From positions 1 through 64,000 of the forward strand of contig JBIKXS010000004.1 in NCBI GenBank assembly GCA_044355655.1: 64,000 bases of DNA. Direction: 5' to 3'. This document shows, in pieces, positions 1 through 9,000 of the stretch (the first letter of the stretch is position 1; every line of letters begins with the position of its first letter). Source of the DNA: UBA3064 sp023258775. GTDB taxonomy: Bacteria > Pseudomonadota > Gammaproteobacteria > Burkholderiales > Burkholderiaceae_E. The position numbers and the translations under genes were made by a program. Under the pieces are notes generated by a model. The model did not search any database, was not told the origin of the DNA, and worked only from the letters and a program-made list of their open reading frames with translations.

Positions 1-1
1 C

Positions 2-1210
2 AGCGTCACCACACCGACCATTACGGGTGGCGGAGCTGAGGCAGGTGCGACTGTGACGCTGTACGACACAGACGGCACCACAGTGCTGGGCACGGCCACG
101 GCCGACGGCTCGGGCAACTGGAGCATCTCGTCCAGCACGCTGAGCAGTGGTGCGCACACGCTCACCACCAAAGTAACCGATGCAGCGGGTAACACCGGTG
201 TGGCTTCCGCGGGCCTGACGGTCACGATTGACACAAATCCACCAGCGAATATTTCACTCAGCATCGATCAGGTGATGGATTTGGTTACAGGCGTTGACAA
301 ACCAATTGCCACGCTTTCTTCATCAGATATTCATCCTGTGCGCTTTGCGTTGGCAAACGGCAATGGCTCGAACGATTCCGGTAATGGAAGTTTTCAAATT
401 TCCGGAAATACGTTGCAAAGCGTAAATGTCTTGGCAGCCGGTACATACAACTTGCGGTTGAGTGCTACGGATGCTGCAGGTAATGTGAGTTACCAGGATG
501 TGGTCATTACTGTCTTACCACGTCCTGTGGTGATTCGTAATGATGTAGTTGCAGCTATTCCTGTCGTTTCTGTGCAGCCCAACGTGTTGCCAGTGACGGC
601 GATGTCTGCTCTTCCAGTGAATGTGGTGACCGTACCCACGCTATTGCCGATATTCCAACCGGCTGATCGTGAGATTCGTTCAGACTCACTCGGTGACACC
701 CGTACTGCGCAGGGGTTCTCAGTACCAGTCATTGCCAGAGGCGGAACGGCTGTTCCAGAAGTTCTGTTGTTGCGCGATATCTCAGATCAATCGGCCACCC
801 GAGTGGGTAACCAGTTGATTGTGAATTTTGATGTGCCGCCCAGTACTTTTGCCCATACCGATTCGTCGGCGGTGGTGTCGCTGAGCGCCATGATGGCAGA
901 CGGAAAACCGCTGCCGGGTTGGTTGAAGTTCAATCCGATCACGGGTGAGTTCCGAGGCATTGCACCAGCAAATTACCAAGGTTCTCTGGAAGTATCGGTG
1001 GTGGCTACTGACAACCACGGTACAAAGGCTGCAACCCGGTTCAAGATTGATCTGGCTTCTAAGCCTGCAAAAACGTCGGATCTAGGAAAACCACGTCTGC
1101 AGACTGAACTTCGTGCCCAAAGCTCTTTTGCATGGAAAGCAGAACGTGATGCCTGGGTGCGGCATGCCAAGGATGCAAGCAAGGTGAATCGAGCAGTGAC
1201 TCCAACATGA
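2..1210 (+). CDS. C-terminal part of a large Ig-repeat surface/adhesin protein (5' end outside window)
   Basis: The frame is open from base 2 without a start, so this is the 3' end of a longer gene; 402 residues are visible. The first ~75 residues are a bacterial Ig-like repeat of the type found in long RTX/BapA-like adhesins (TVTLYDTDGTTVLGTATADG, then a GxWS and TAxDAAGN pattern). A second Ig/cadherin-like unit ends near residue 170. A low-complexity Val/Pro/Thr linker follows. Residues ~275-360 resemble a dystroglycan-type cadherin-like (He_PIG) domain (LPGWLKFNPITGEFRGIAP). There is no RTX nonapeptide in the visible part. The stop overlaps the next gene by ATGA, which implies coupling to the secretion-type genes downstream. 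A cell-surface or secreted role is inferred from these domains. Confidence 0.75.
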   Translation, partial: SVTTPTITGGGAEAGATVTLYDTDGTTVLGTATADGSGNWSISSSTLSSGAHTLTTKVTDAAGNTGVASAGLTVTIDTNPPANISLSIDQVMDLVTGVDKPIATLSSSDIHPVRFALANGNGSNDSGNGSFQISGNTLQSVNVLAAGTYNLRLSATDAAGNVSYQDVVITVLPRPVVIRNDVVAAIPVVSVQPNVLPVTAMSALPVNVVTVPTLLPIFQPADREIRSDSLGDTRTAQGFSVPVIARGGTAVPEVLLLRDISDQSATRVGNQLIVNFDVPPSTFAHTDSSAVVSLSAMMADGKPLPGWLKFNPITGEFRGIAPANYQGSLEVSVVATDNHGTKAATRFKIDLASKPAKTSDLGKPRLQTELRAQSSFAWKAERDAWVRHAKDASKVNRAVTPT

Positions 1211-2577
1211 TCACGGCTACATCGCAGCCCCAGTCGGCCGAGGTCGCACTGGGGACCTTGCTGCATCTGGGCAAGCGCGCCCGACTTGCGCAGACGACGG
1301 CAGATCTGGGGTTCATTCTGGTGAATGAAACCTTTCATCTGGTGCCATACCGGCAAGCTGCGCTTTGGCTGGATGCTGATGGAGTGTCAGCGTTGTCTGG
1401 CGTGGTGACGCCTCAGAAAACCGCTCCGTATGTGCAATGGTTGGAGCGTTGGTGTGATGCGCACCCGGTCGCGCAAGAACCCGTGTTGTGGGATTTGCAT
1501 AATGCGGCGCAGGGTGAGGCGTGGAAGGACTGGCCGGATTGGTTGCCAGCGTGGTTGCTGGCGGTGCCCTTGAGACACCCAGAAAAAGAGCAGAACGATC
1601 GCATTGGTGTGCTGTTGCTGGCTATGGAAAAGCCGTGCACACAGGCCCACCTTGAGTTGTTGCAGGAATGGGCTGAGACATGGTCCAGCCATTACCGAAT
1701 GCGATTGCCACGCCAACAGGTCAAGACTTGGGCGCAGGTTAAGAGTCGTTTCAGGCAGGCACCATCAAAAACACGCGCCGCTTTGGCTGCCGCACTGGCT
1801 TTGGTGGTGGTTTTTCCGGTAGATATGTCGGTTCTCGCACCAGGAGAGCTGGTGCCGCTGGAGCCCGCCATCATTGCATCGCCGCTGGATGGGGTGGTGC
1901 AGAAAGTCTTGGTTCTGCCCAATGAACGCGTGAAGGCGGGACAGCCGCTGCTAGAGTTTGATCGCATCAGTTTGCAAAGCAAGTTGCAAGTGGCACAGCA
2001 GGCGCTGGCTACAGTGGAGGCGGATTACCGCCAACGAGCGCAGCGAGCGGTGTTTGACACAGAGAGTAAGACCCTGCTGGCGGTGGTGCAGTCGCAGTTG
2101 GAAGAAAAGGCCGCTGAGGCGGCTTACCTCAAATCTCTCAACGAACGGGGTGTGGTGACTGCGCCGCGCGATGGTTTGGTGCTGTTTGATGATCCGAACC
2201 AATGGGTAGGTCGCCCAGTGGTGACGGGTGAACGCATCATGGTGGTGGCCGATGAATCGCGCGTGGCCATGGAGGCATGGTTGGCGCCTGCGGACGCGGT
2301 GAGCTTGCCAGCCGGTTCCGAAATGACGCTGTATCTGGCTTCGGACCCCTTGAGTCCGGTACAGGCACGGCTGGATTACGTGTCTCATGTGGCGCAGTTG
2401 CGACCAGATGGGCAGTTTGCCTACAAGGTCAGGGGGGCGCTGACGCAGAAAGCTCAGAACGACTTGCCCCGAGTCGGCATGAAAGGCACGGTCAAGCTTC
2501 ATGGTGAGACGGTGCCACTGGTATATCGACTCATTCGCCGGCCATGGGCCAGCTTCAGGGCTTGGGTGGGTTGGTGA
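1207..2577 (+). CDS. HlyD-type periplasmic adaptor with N-terminal GAF-like region
   Basis: 456 residues. The N-terminal ~165 residues resemble a degenerate GAF domain. One transmembrane segment follows at about residues 190-212 (an AALALVVVFPVDMSVLAPG stretch). The rest is a membrane-fusion-protein fold: a lipoyl half-motif (VLVLPNERVKAGQPLLEFD) near 232-250, a short coiled-coil hairpin around 255-310, the second lipoyl half (VVTAPRDGLVLFDD), and a beta-barrel. HlyD-family proteins bridge inner-membrane transporters to an outer-membrane channel. No ABC ATPase or TolC is visible in the window. The start overlaps the adhesin stop (ATGA), and its stop overlaps the next ATG (TGATG), so the three genes look like one translational unit. 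The GAF fusion suggests a sensing or regulatory input, which is inference. Confidence 0.8.
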   Translation: MITATSQPQSAEVALGTLLHLGKRARLAQTTADLGFILVNETFHLVPYRQAALWLDADGVSALSGVVTPQKTAPYVQWLERWCDAHPVAQEPVLWDLHNAAQGEAWKDWPDWLPAWLLAVPLRHPEKEQNDRIGVLLLAMEKPCTQAHLELLQEWAETWSSHYRMRLPRQQVKTWAQVKSRFRQAPSKTRAALAAALALVVVFPVDMSVLAPGELVPLEPAIIASPLDGVVQKVLVLPNERVKAGQPLLEFDRISLQSKLQVAQQALATVEADYRQRAQRAVFDTESKTLLAVVQSQLEEKAAEAAYLKSLNERGVVTAPRDGLVLFDDPNQWVGRPVVTGERIMVVADESRVAMEAWLAPADAVSLPAGSEMTLYLASDPLSPVQARLDYVSHVAQLRPDGQFAYKVRGALTQKAQNDLPRVGMKGTVKLHGETVPLVYRLIRRPWASFRAWVGW

Positions 2578-4133
2578 TGGCTGCAACGGCGCAACGGGTG
2601 TGGCCGCAACTGCGTGACGAGTTGTCGATTTTCAAGGCGCCCAACTTGGCCGATGGTGCCCCGACTTGGTCTTTGCACGACCCGGTGCGCAATCTTTTTT
2701 ACAGACTGGATTGGGCTACCTTCGAGGTGCTGGCACGTTGGCATTTGGGCAATCCAAAAGCCATCATGCAGGCTTTGCAACAAGAGACCACGCTTCGCGT
2801 TCAAGAGGAGTCTGTGCTGCAGGTGGCAGAGTTCCTGATTCAAAGTGAGCTCGTCAAGCGTTTGACGCCTGCGTCAGTGTCTGCGATGGGGGCCGATCAT
2901 CGTCGCCGTCAAACCGGGTGGTTGACCTGGCTACTGCATCACTATCTGTTTTTCAGAGTCCCGCTTTGGCGGCCGGATGCCTGGCTTGGGCGTGCTCTGC
3001 CGCACGTGCAGTGGGTCTTTGGCAAAGGGTTTGCATGGCTGACTGGGCTGGCTTTGGTGCTGGGCCTGTACCAAGCGGGTCAACAGTGGGACCGCTTTAC
3101 CTCCACCCTGGTGGACTTGTTTTCGTGGCAAGGGCTTGTAGCGTATGCGGTGACCTTGGTTTTCGTGAAATTCCTGCATGAGTTGGGGCATGGGTTCACA
3201 GCCAAGCGCTACGGTTGCAAGATACCAGTGATGGGTGTGGCGTTTTTGGTGATGTTTCCAGTGGCGTACACCGATGTGAACGATGCCTGGAAGCTGGACA
3301 ACGCTCGGCGCAGGATGGCGATCGATGCCGCCGGGATCGTGACCGAATTGGTGGTAGCGGTGTGGAGCACCTTGGCCTGGGCCTTGCTTCCCGATGGGGC
3401 ACTTAGGCATGGTGCTTTTTTGTTGGCCACGACGACTTGGGTTTCAACAGTGGTCATCAACGCTTCGCCGTTCATGCGGTTCGATGGGTATTTCTTGTTG
3501 ATGGATGCGTTGGACATGCCCAACCTGCATCAGCGCGCATTTGCCCTGGCGCGCTGGCAATTGCGTGAATGGCTTTTTGGTTTGAATGAGCGCAAACCCG
3601 AGGAACTGCCCAAGGCTCGTGAACGGTTTGTACTGGTCTTTGCCTATGTGACTTGGCTCTATCGGCTGGTCGTGTTTTCGGGCATTGCATGGCTGGTCTA
3701 TACAACGATTCCACAGCCTTTGGGGACTGTGTTGGGCGCTGTGGAGCTGGCCTGGTTTTTGGTGCTGCCCATGTGGAGTGAAGTGAAGTTCTGGATCTAC
3801 AAAGGCCAAGCGATTAGAGAGAAAAATCGCTGGAAGGCCAGTTTGCTGTGTCTGGCAGGTGCGGGCTTGGTGGCTTTGGTGCCGTGGGACACGCGCGTAG
3901 CGGCTTCAGGCTTGCTGAGACCCGAGATCAGCCATCCTTTGGTCTCGCCGGGCGCAGCGTTTTTGGACACGATCACGGTCAGACATGGGCAGCCTGTACA
4001 GGCCGACCAAATGCTGGTGCAACTACGTCTGCCTGATCTGGATTATCAAAAGCAGGTGGCCAGTGCCCGTGCGTCTGGCTTGCAATGGAAAGTAGAAAAC
4101 GCAGGACTCGGGAGTTCGACACCTCGGGCGTGA
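2577..4133 (+). CDS. PqqD-like/M50 metallopeptidase/HlyD protein, 3'-truncated by IS insertion
   Basis: An earlier in-frame ATG at 2544 exists, but the ATG at 2577 sits in TGATG with the upstream stop and is preferred (518 residues). The first ~95 residues resemble a PqqD-like domain. Several membrane spans follow, with the zinc motif HELGH at residues 201-205 and a downstream ligand motif NASPFMRFDGYF (Asp near 303), as in site-2-protease/M50 proteins. After residue ~425 an HlyD-like half-lipoyl segment begins (a VSPGAAFLDTITVRHGQPV stretch). The native sequence stops at about residue 512, where an IS terminal repeat begins at 4113; the last few codons are IS-derived. Relatives normally continue into a full coiled-coil/beta-barrel adaptor, so this copy has probably lost the adaptor function. 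Confidence 0.8.
   Translation: MAATAQRVWPQLRDELSIFKAPNLADGAPTWSLHDPVRNLFYRLDWATFEVLARWHLGNPKAIMQALQQETTLRVQEESVLQVAEFLIQSELVKRLTPASVSAMGADHRRRQTGWLTWLLHHYLFFRVPLWRPDAWLGRALPHVQWVFGKGFAWLTGLALVLGLYQAGQQWDRFTSTLVDLFSWQGLVAYAVTLVFVKFLHELGHGFTAKRYGCKIPVMGVAFLVMFPVAYTDVNDAWKLDNARRRMAIDAAGIVTELVVAVWSTLAWALLPDGALRHGAFLLATTTWVSTVVINASPFMRFDGYFLLMDALDMPNLHQRAFALARWQLREWLFGLNERKPEELPKARERFVLVFAYVTWLYRLVVFSGIAWLVYTTIPQPLGTVLGAVELAWFLVLPMWSEVKFWIYKGQAIREKNRWKASLLCLAGAGLVALVPWDTRVAASGLLRPEISHPLVSPGAAFLDTITVRHGQPVQADQMLVQLRLPDLDYQKQVASARASGLQWKVENAGLGSSTPRA
4113..4123 (+). repeat. IS left terminal inverted repeat
   Basis: AGTTCGACACC. It matches the reverse complement of 5994-6004 exactly; similarity is weak beyond 11 bp. 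Confidence 0.6.
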
Positions 4134-4264
4134 TTTTGGGGATTTTCGGTCCTAGAGTGCTTAGAAATCAAGGGCTTAGGAAGGTCGCCAGAAATCGTTT
4201 GTACTGGCAAACTTGAGTATGCTGGGTATTGGCAAATTCTGGTTTCATTGCTACACTCCCATGC

Positions 4265-5944
4265 ATGTACGTGAAAGTCACCAAGTCTGCGGGCCACGCC
4301 TACATCCAGTTGGCCGAGTCCTTTCGCGATGACAGCGGCAAGCCTCGTCAACGGGTGGTATCCACGCTGGGTCGTGCTGATGAGACGGGCGGCCAGGTCG
4401 ATGCCATCCTCAACGCACTGCTCCGTGCCAAAGGACGTACCGCCGAGGCGCCGCAGATCGAGTTCGAGTCGGCTTTGTCGCTGGGCCACGTCTGGGCACT
4501 GCATCGGTTGTGGGAATCGCTTGGGTTTGGTGAGCTGGCGCGCATCTTTCGTAAGGCGCGCTACACCACAGCGGTTGAGCATGCGATTCGCGTGATGGTG
4601 TTTAACCGCCTTTGTGATCCGGACTCCAAACTTGGGGTGTTGCGATGGCTCGAGACGGTGAGTATCCCGCACGTGGATACCGCCTCGCTGACCCACCAAC
4701 AGCTGCTGCGCAGCATGGATGCCCTGATGGATCATCATCAGGCGGTGGATGCGGTGGTGGCGCAGCAGCTGCGCCCCATGGTTGATCAAGACTTGTCGGT
4801 GGTCTTCTACGATCTGACGAGCATTCGGGTTGAGGGGCTTAGTGAGCTGTCTGATGATGTGCGCCACTACGGTATGTCCAAGGAGGGGGTGATCGCAAGG
4901 CAATGGATGCTTGGGGTGGTTCAAACGGCAGAGGGTCTGCCGATCTACCACGAGGTGTTTGACGGCAATCAGGCCGAGGCACCGACGCTGTTGCCCACGC
5001 TCATGAAAGTGCTTGAACGATTCCCTCATATCCGTCGTCTGATCATCGTGGCCGATCGGGGGCTGCTGTCGCTTGACAATATCCAAGCGTTGCAAGCCAT
5101 CGAGCTCGGTGAGGGTCGAGCGCTGGAGTTTATTCTGGCCGTGCCCGCCAGACGCTATGGGGAGTTTGTGGAAATCCTGGAGCAGTTTCAGGCCAAGGTC
5201 ACCGACCACGAGCAAGAGACGATCGATGAAACCCGGTGGCAGCAGTTGCGCCTGGTCGTAGCCCATCACCCGCTGCGAGCCAAGGAGCAGACGGCGTGGC
5301 GGCAAGCGCAAATCAACGACCTTGAGGACAAGGCTGCTCGCTGGGCGGGCAAGCTGGACAGTCAAGACGGGGGCGCTAAACACCGTGGCCGCAAACTCTC
5401 TGACAGCGGGGCCAAGGCAAGGTTTTATCATGAGGTGAAAGAGGCGCATCTGGCCAAGATCATCAAGGTCGATCTGCAATCGGATCTGTTCACCTACAAC
5501 ATCGACGAGCAAGCACTCAGGCAAGCCGAGTTGCTTGACGGGAAACTGCTGCTTGTGACCAACGTCACGGCGCTAAGCCCTCAAGCGATCGTACAGCGCT
5601 ATAAGAGTCTGGCCGATATCGAGCGCGGCTTCAGAGTCCTGAAATCGGAGATCGAACTTGCCCCGGTGTATCACCGACTGCCTCAACGCATACGTGCTCA
5701 CGCCATGATCTGCTTCATGGCGCTCATCCTCTACCGCGTCATGCGTCAACGGCTGAAAATGGCGCAATCAACCCTGTCACCAGAACGCGCACTGGCTCAG
5801 CTCAAACGGATTCATCGCCATCGGATCAAAGTCAATGACCGAGCGCTGCATGGCGTCTCCACCTTAACCAAAGATCAAACCGACTTGCTCGGAGCCTTGA
5901 CCCTGCAAACACCTACCAAACACGAGCAACTGAGCCTGCTGTAG
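4265..5944 (+). CDS. IS1634-like family DDE transposase
   Basis: 559 residues from the ATG at 4265; the upstream in-frame TTG at 4229 lies in the IS end and gives a non-family leader. The protein begins MYVKVTKSAGHAYIQLAES, typical of IS1634-type transposases of the IS4 superfamily. Candidate DDE residues are Asp in VVFYDLTSIRV (~residue 185), Asp in IIVADRGLLS (~265), and Glu in LADIERGFRVLKSEIE (~460), which fits the Y-R-E-K type signature. The length is normal and no frameshift is seen, so it may be active. A long antisense frame (4046-5524) is only a shadow of this gene. Confidence 0.9.
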   Translation: MYVKVTKSAGHAYIQLAESFRDDSGKPRQRVVSTLGRADETGGQVDAILNALLRAKGRTAEAPQIEFESALSLGHVWALHRLWESLGFGELARIFRKARYTTAVEHAIRVMVFNRLCDPDSKLGVLRWLETVSIPHVDTASLTHQQLLRSMDALMDHHQAVDAVVAQQLRPMVDQDLSVVFYDLTSIRVEGLSELSDDVRHYGMSKEGVIARQWMLGVVQTAEGLPIYHEVFDGNQAEAPTLLPTLMKVLERFPHIRRLIIVADRGLLSLDNIQALQAIELGEGRALEFILAVPARRYGEFVEILEQFQAKVTDHEQETIDETRWQQLRLVVAHHPLRAKEQTAWRQAQINDLEDKAARWAGKLDSQDGGAKHRGRKLSDSGAKARFYHEVKEAHLAKIIKVDLQSDLFTYNIDEQALRQAELLDGKLLLVTNVTALSPQAIVQRYKSLADIERGFRVLKSEIELAPVYHRLPQRIRAHAMICFMALILYRVMRQRLKMAQSTLSPERALAQLKRIHRHRIKVNDRALHGVSTLTKDQTDLLGALTLQTPTKHEQLSLL

Positions 5945-5993
5945 TGGCAATTTTTAGCCCTCGGGCTATACGAATCAATGCTTTACACCATTT

Positions 5994-6004
5994 GGTGTCG
6001 AACT
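5994..6004 (-). repeat. IS right terminal inverted repeat
   Basis: GGTGTCGAACT, the perfect complement of the left end; it lies 49 bp after the transposase stop. Confidence 0.6.
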
Positions 6005-6033
6005 TAAGTGCACTCATCACAACGATATAGCGC

Positions 6034-9000
6034 CTAGCCCAAACTGAGATCTGCGCTAGTCACTCCGATCAACGCAAGCGCTGACTCGGTGCTGTCTGCG
6101 CTGATCGCCTTTGCAACTTGCTGTGACTGTGCATAAGCTGTAGCCCCATCAGCGTTGTAGTTAAGGCCCCATTCCATCGCCACTTTCCTTGCCACACTGA
6201 CCTTGTTCTCCAACAACTGTACAACCCCTGATAAGGTCGGATCCGCTCGGTACTCATACGCTGCCGAAATGATTTGTTCAGCTAACTTGCCTCGGGTCAC
6301 TTCCCCTCTGCTCAACTTACCTTGCCAGTACGCCAAGCCGCCCGGATCAGCCCCTTCGCTGCGACCCAATACATTGCGGTAAAACAAATTAATAAAGTCC
6401 TGATCACCCATATCGGCACGAAACCCTGTGAGTGCGGCATAGTCATTAGAGGCCCCCACGGCATAGAAATTGTTGGAGATCGCCTCAATACTCATCCCCT
6501 TAGCCCGCTCCTTGATCCAGTACTCCAGACCATCGGCCTCCGGTACCCGGTTGAAAAACGCTACATACAACTCCGCAATCCGGTTCGCATCTGCCGTTGA
6601 CACCAACGCTTGGCTGCGCTGAATCGTCAAATTCAGCACCTTGTCGCCAAACTCAATACGCTCCATGTTCTTGAGCGTATCGATCTCTCCGGTAACCTTG
6701 TCAGCAACCTCCACCCCTTGGCTCGTCACACTCACCCTGTACCGCGACAGATCCCCACCCATCACCGCCGTGTCAACACCTTCCCCACCCTCAAGCGTGT
6801 CGTTACCCTTGCCCCCAAAAATATAGTCCCCAGCACCCCCGCCCACTAAACTGTTGTTTGCATCATCGCCAAGCATTAGCGGGTAATTTCGCGAGAGATC
6901 GACAATCCTCGTCGATGCTGTTTGACCCTGAACCGTTACGGTAAGTGTTTCATCACCCTCGGTTGTTTGATCAGCAGCAAGTGGAACCGAAATCGTCGCT
7001 TGACCGTTAGCACCCACGGTTGTCGTCCCCGAAAGTGAACCACCCGTGACATCTGCTGCATTAAGGCCAGTTATTGTGAAGTTCAACGACGTGTTAGCTG
7101 CTACGTTTGTCGTGGTAACCGTAAAGCTTGCCGAAGTACCTTCGTTGTAAGACGTTGCACCTGCTGAGATGGCATAAGTCGATAGCGCCACGTCATCATT
7201 CGTGATCGTATGCGTGTAGCTTGTGTTTGCACCCAGCGTCGCATTGGTCGGTGTCCCCAGCGTGAGAATCACCGTCTCGTTAGACTCAAAGGTGGTGTCC
7301 CCTATCACCGAGAAGGTTGCGCTCCCTGTGGTCTGACCCGCAGCAATAGTAATACTCGTTGCAGCGTTCGTGTAGTCCGTACCCGGGCTTGCTGTGCCTG
7401 AGTAGCTTATTGGGATCGTTACTGTTTGCGTGGATGCCGCACTCAGTGTGGCTTGCACCGTGACCGTGGTGCTGCCGGTGTTGCCTTCGTTGGCCGAACC
7501 TGCTGTTGTGGTGAACTGGACGGTTGGCAGTGGCACTCGAGGGAGGTCGAGCACCGTGACCGGCGCAGAAGTCGTTGATCCCACCGTGAGTCTGAGGGAT
7601 TCAGGGGTTTCCAAAAGACTATCGGCAGCAAGCGCTACCGTCACGGTAGCTCTCCCATCAACCCCTTGCTGACTCACCACTGTGGTACCAGTTAAAGAAC
7701 CCGATGCAAGATCGGACTGGCTGATTCCGGTAAGGGTATAGGAAATGTTTGTGCCCCATTCGACATTTTTTGTATCGATTGTGAAGGTGACCGAGGAGCC
7801 CTCGATGACCGATGCGACTAATGGGGTGATGGTGTAGGTTACAGGCAGGCCACCGTATTCAACGATGTAGCCCATGCTAAAAAAGGGAGATCCAGTAACG
7901 TCCAAGTCATTCCACTTTTGCCGATCATCTCCCCAAATGTGTGCAAAGTTTTCTTGCGAGCCATAGTTGTTTGGCTCCCCGGCCACCCAGTCGAAGAATT
8001 TGGCATTCTGTCCCAAATCTGGCCCAGCTTTTATGACCCAAAATCCTTCCTTATCTGCGTCGTTAATCCCTAGCCAATATGCGTAGTTTGGCCCAGATAA
8101 TCCCGGAAGTACTTTGACAAAATTACTCTCCGATAAATCATCGATTACGAGAAGGTATCCACCGAGCCCACGGTAAGACTGTGAAGCAGAACCTGCAAGG
8201 GCACTAAACCAGTCAACATTGGACTGCACTAGTTGGTAGTAATGTCCATTATTGCTATTTAGTAACGGCGCGAAGAATATTTCGTCCTCATTGACAATCG
8301 AGTGGGTGTAAACCTTGTTGGTACCCAGCGTGGCGATGGTGGGTGTTCCCATGGTGAGGATCACTGTTTCATTGGGTTCAACGTTGGTATCACCGAGAAT
8401 CGAGAACGTTGCGCTCCCTGTGGTCTGCCCGGCAGCAATAGTGATGCTAGATGTAGCGTTCGTGTAGTCCGTACCCTGGGTCGCTGTACCTGAGTAAGTA
8501 ACCGGCACCGTCACCGTTTTAGTGGATGCTATACTAAGCGCCGCTTGGACGGTAATGGTTGAGTTGCCGCTGTTACCTTCAGCTGCCGAACCAGAAGAAA
8601 TTGAAAACTGAATGGTAGGTGTGAGCGAGGTATCTTTAATCGTCGTAGATGCCGATTGACCCTGAACCGTTACGGTAAGTGTTTCATCACCTTCGGTTGT
8701 TTGATCAGCTGCTAGCGGTATAGAGATCGTCGCTTGACCGTTAGCACCAACGGTTGTCGTCCCTGTCAGTGAACCACCCGTAATGTCCGAAGCGGATACG
8801 CCTAAGAGCGCATAGGCGAGAGAGGTGCCTGAAGCGACGTTAGTTGTTGAAACAGTGAAGGTTGCAGTTGAGCCCTCGTTTACAGTTGAGTCCACTGTTG
8901 TGAGCTTGTAAGTTGGTAAGGTGCTAGTCAAAATATTTGATAAGTTGTAGACCGTCCCCCCAGCGTTAATAAACTCCATGTTTCGTAGCGTATCTGTTCC

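Larger units (their letters stand above)
4113..6004 (+). mobile_element. IS1634-like insertion sequence
   Basis: An 11-bp perfect inverted repeat (AGTTCGACACC at 4113-4123 and its complement at 5994-6004) brackets a single transposase gene. The element is about 1.9 kb. I see no target-site duplication: flanking bases are GGACTCGGG on the left and TAAGTGCAC on the right. It breaks the M50/HlyD gene, and no continuation of that gene is found on the right side, where the convergent RTX gene ends 30 bp away. Confidence 0.7.

Noticed and set aside
1951..2586. 211-residue minus-strand open frame
   Set aside because: Lies fully inside the HlyD adaptor gene; His/Arg/Gln-rich shadow composition.
4046..5524. 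492-residue minus-strand open frame across the IS
   Set aside because: Antisense shadow of the transposase gene; no family-like sequence and no ribosome site.
5955..5968. Perfect TAGCCC/GGGCTA inverted repeat after the transposase
   Set aside because: Two-base loop and a T-run on the wrong side, so not a plausible terminator.
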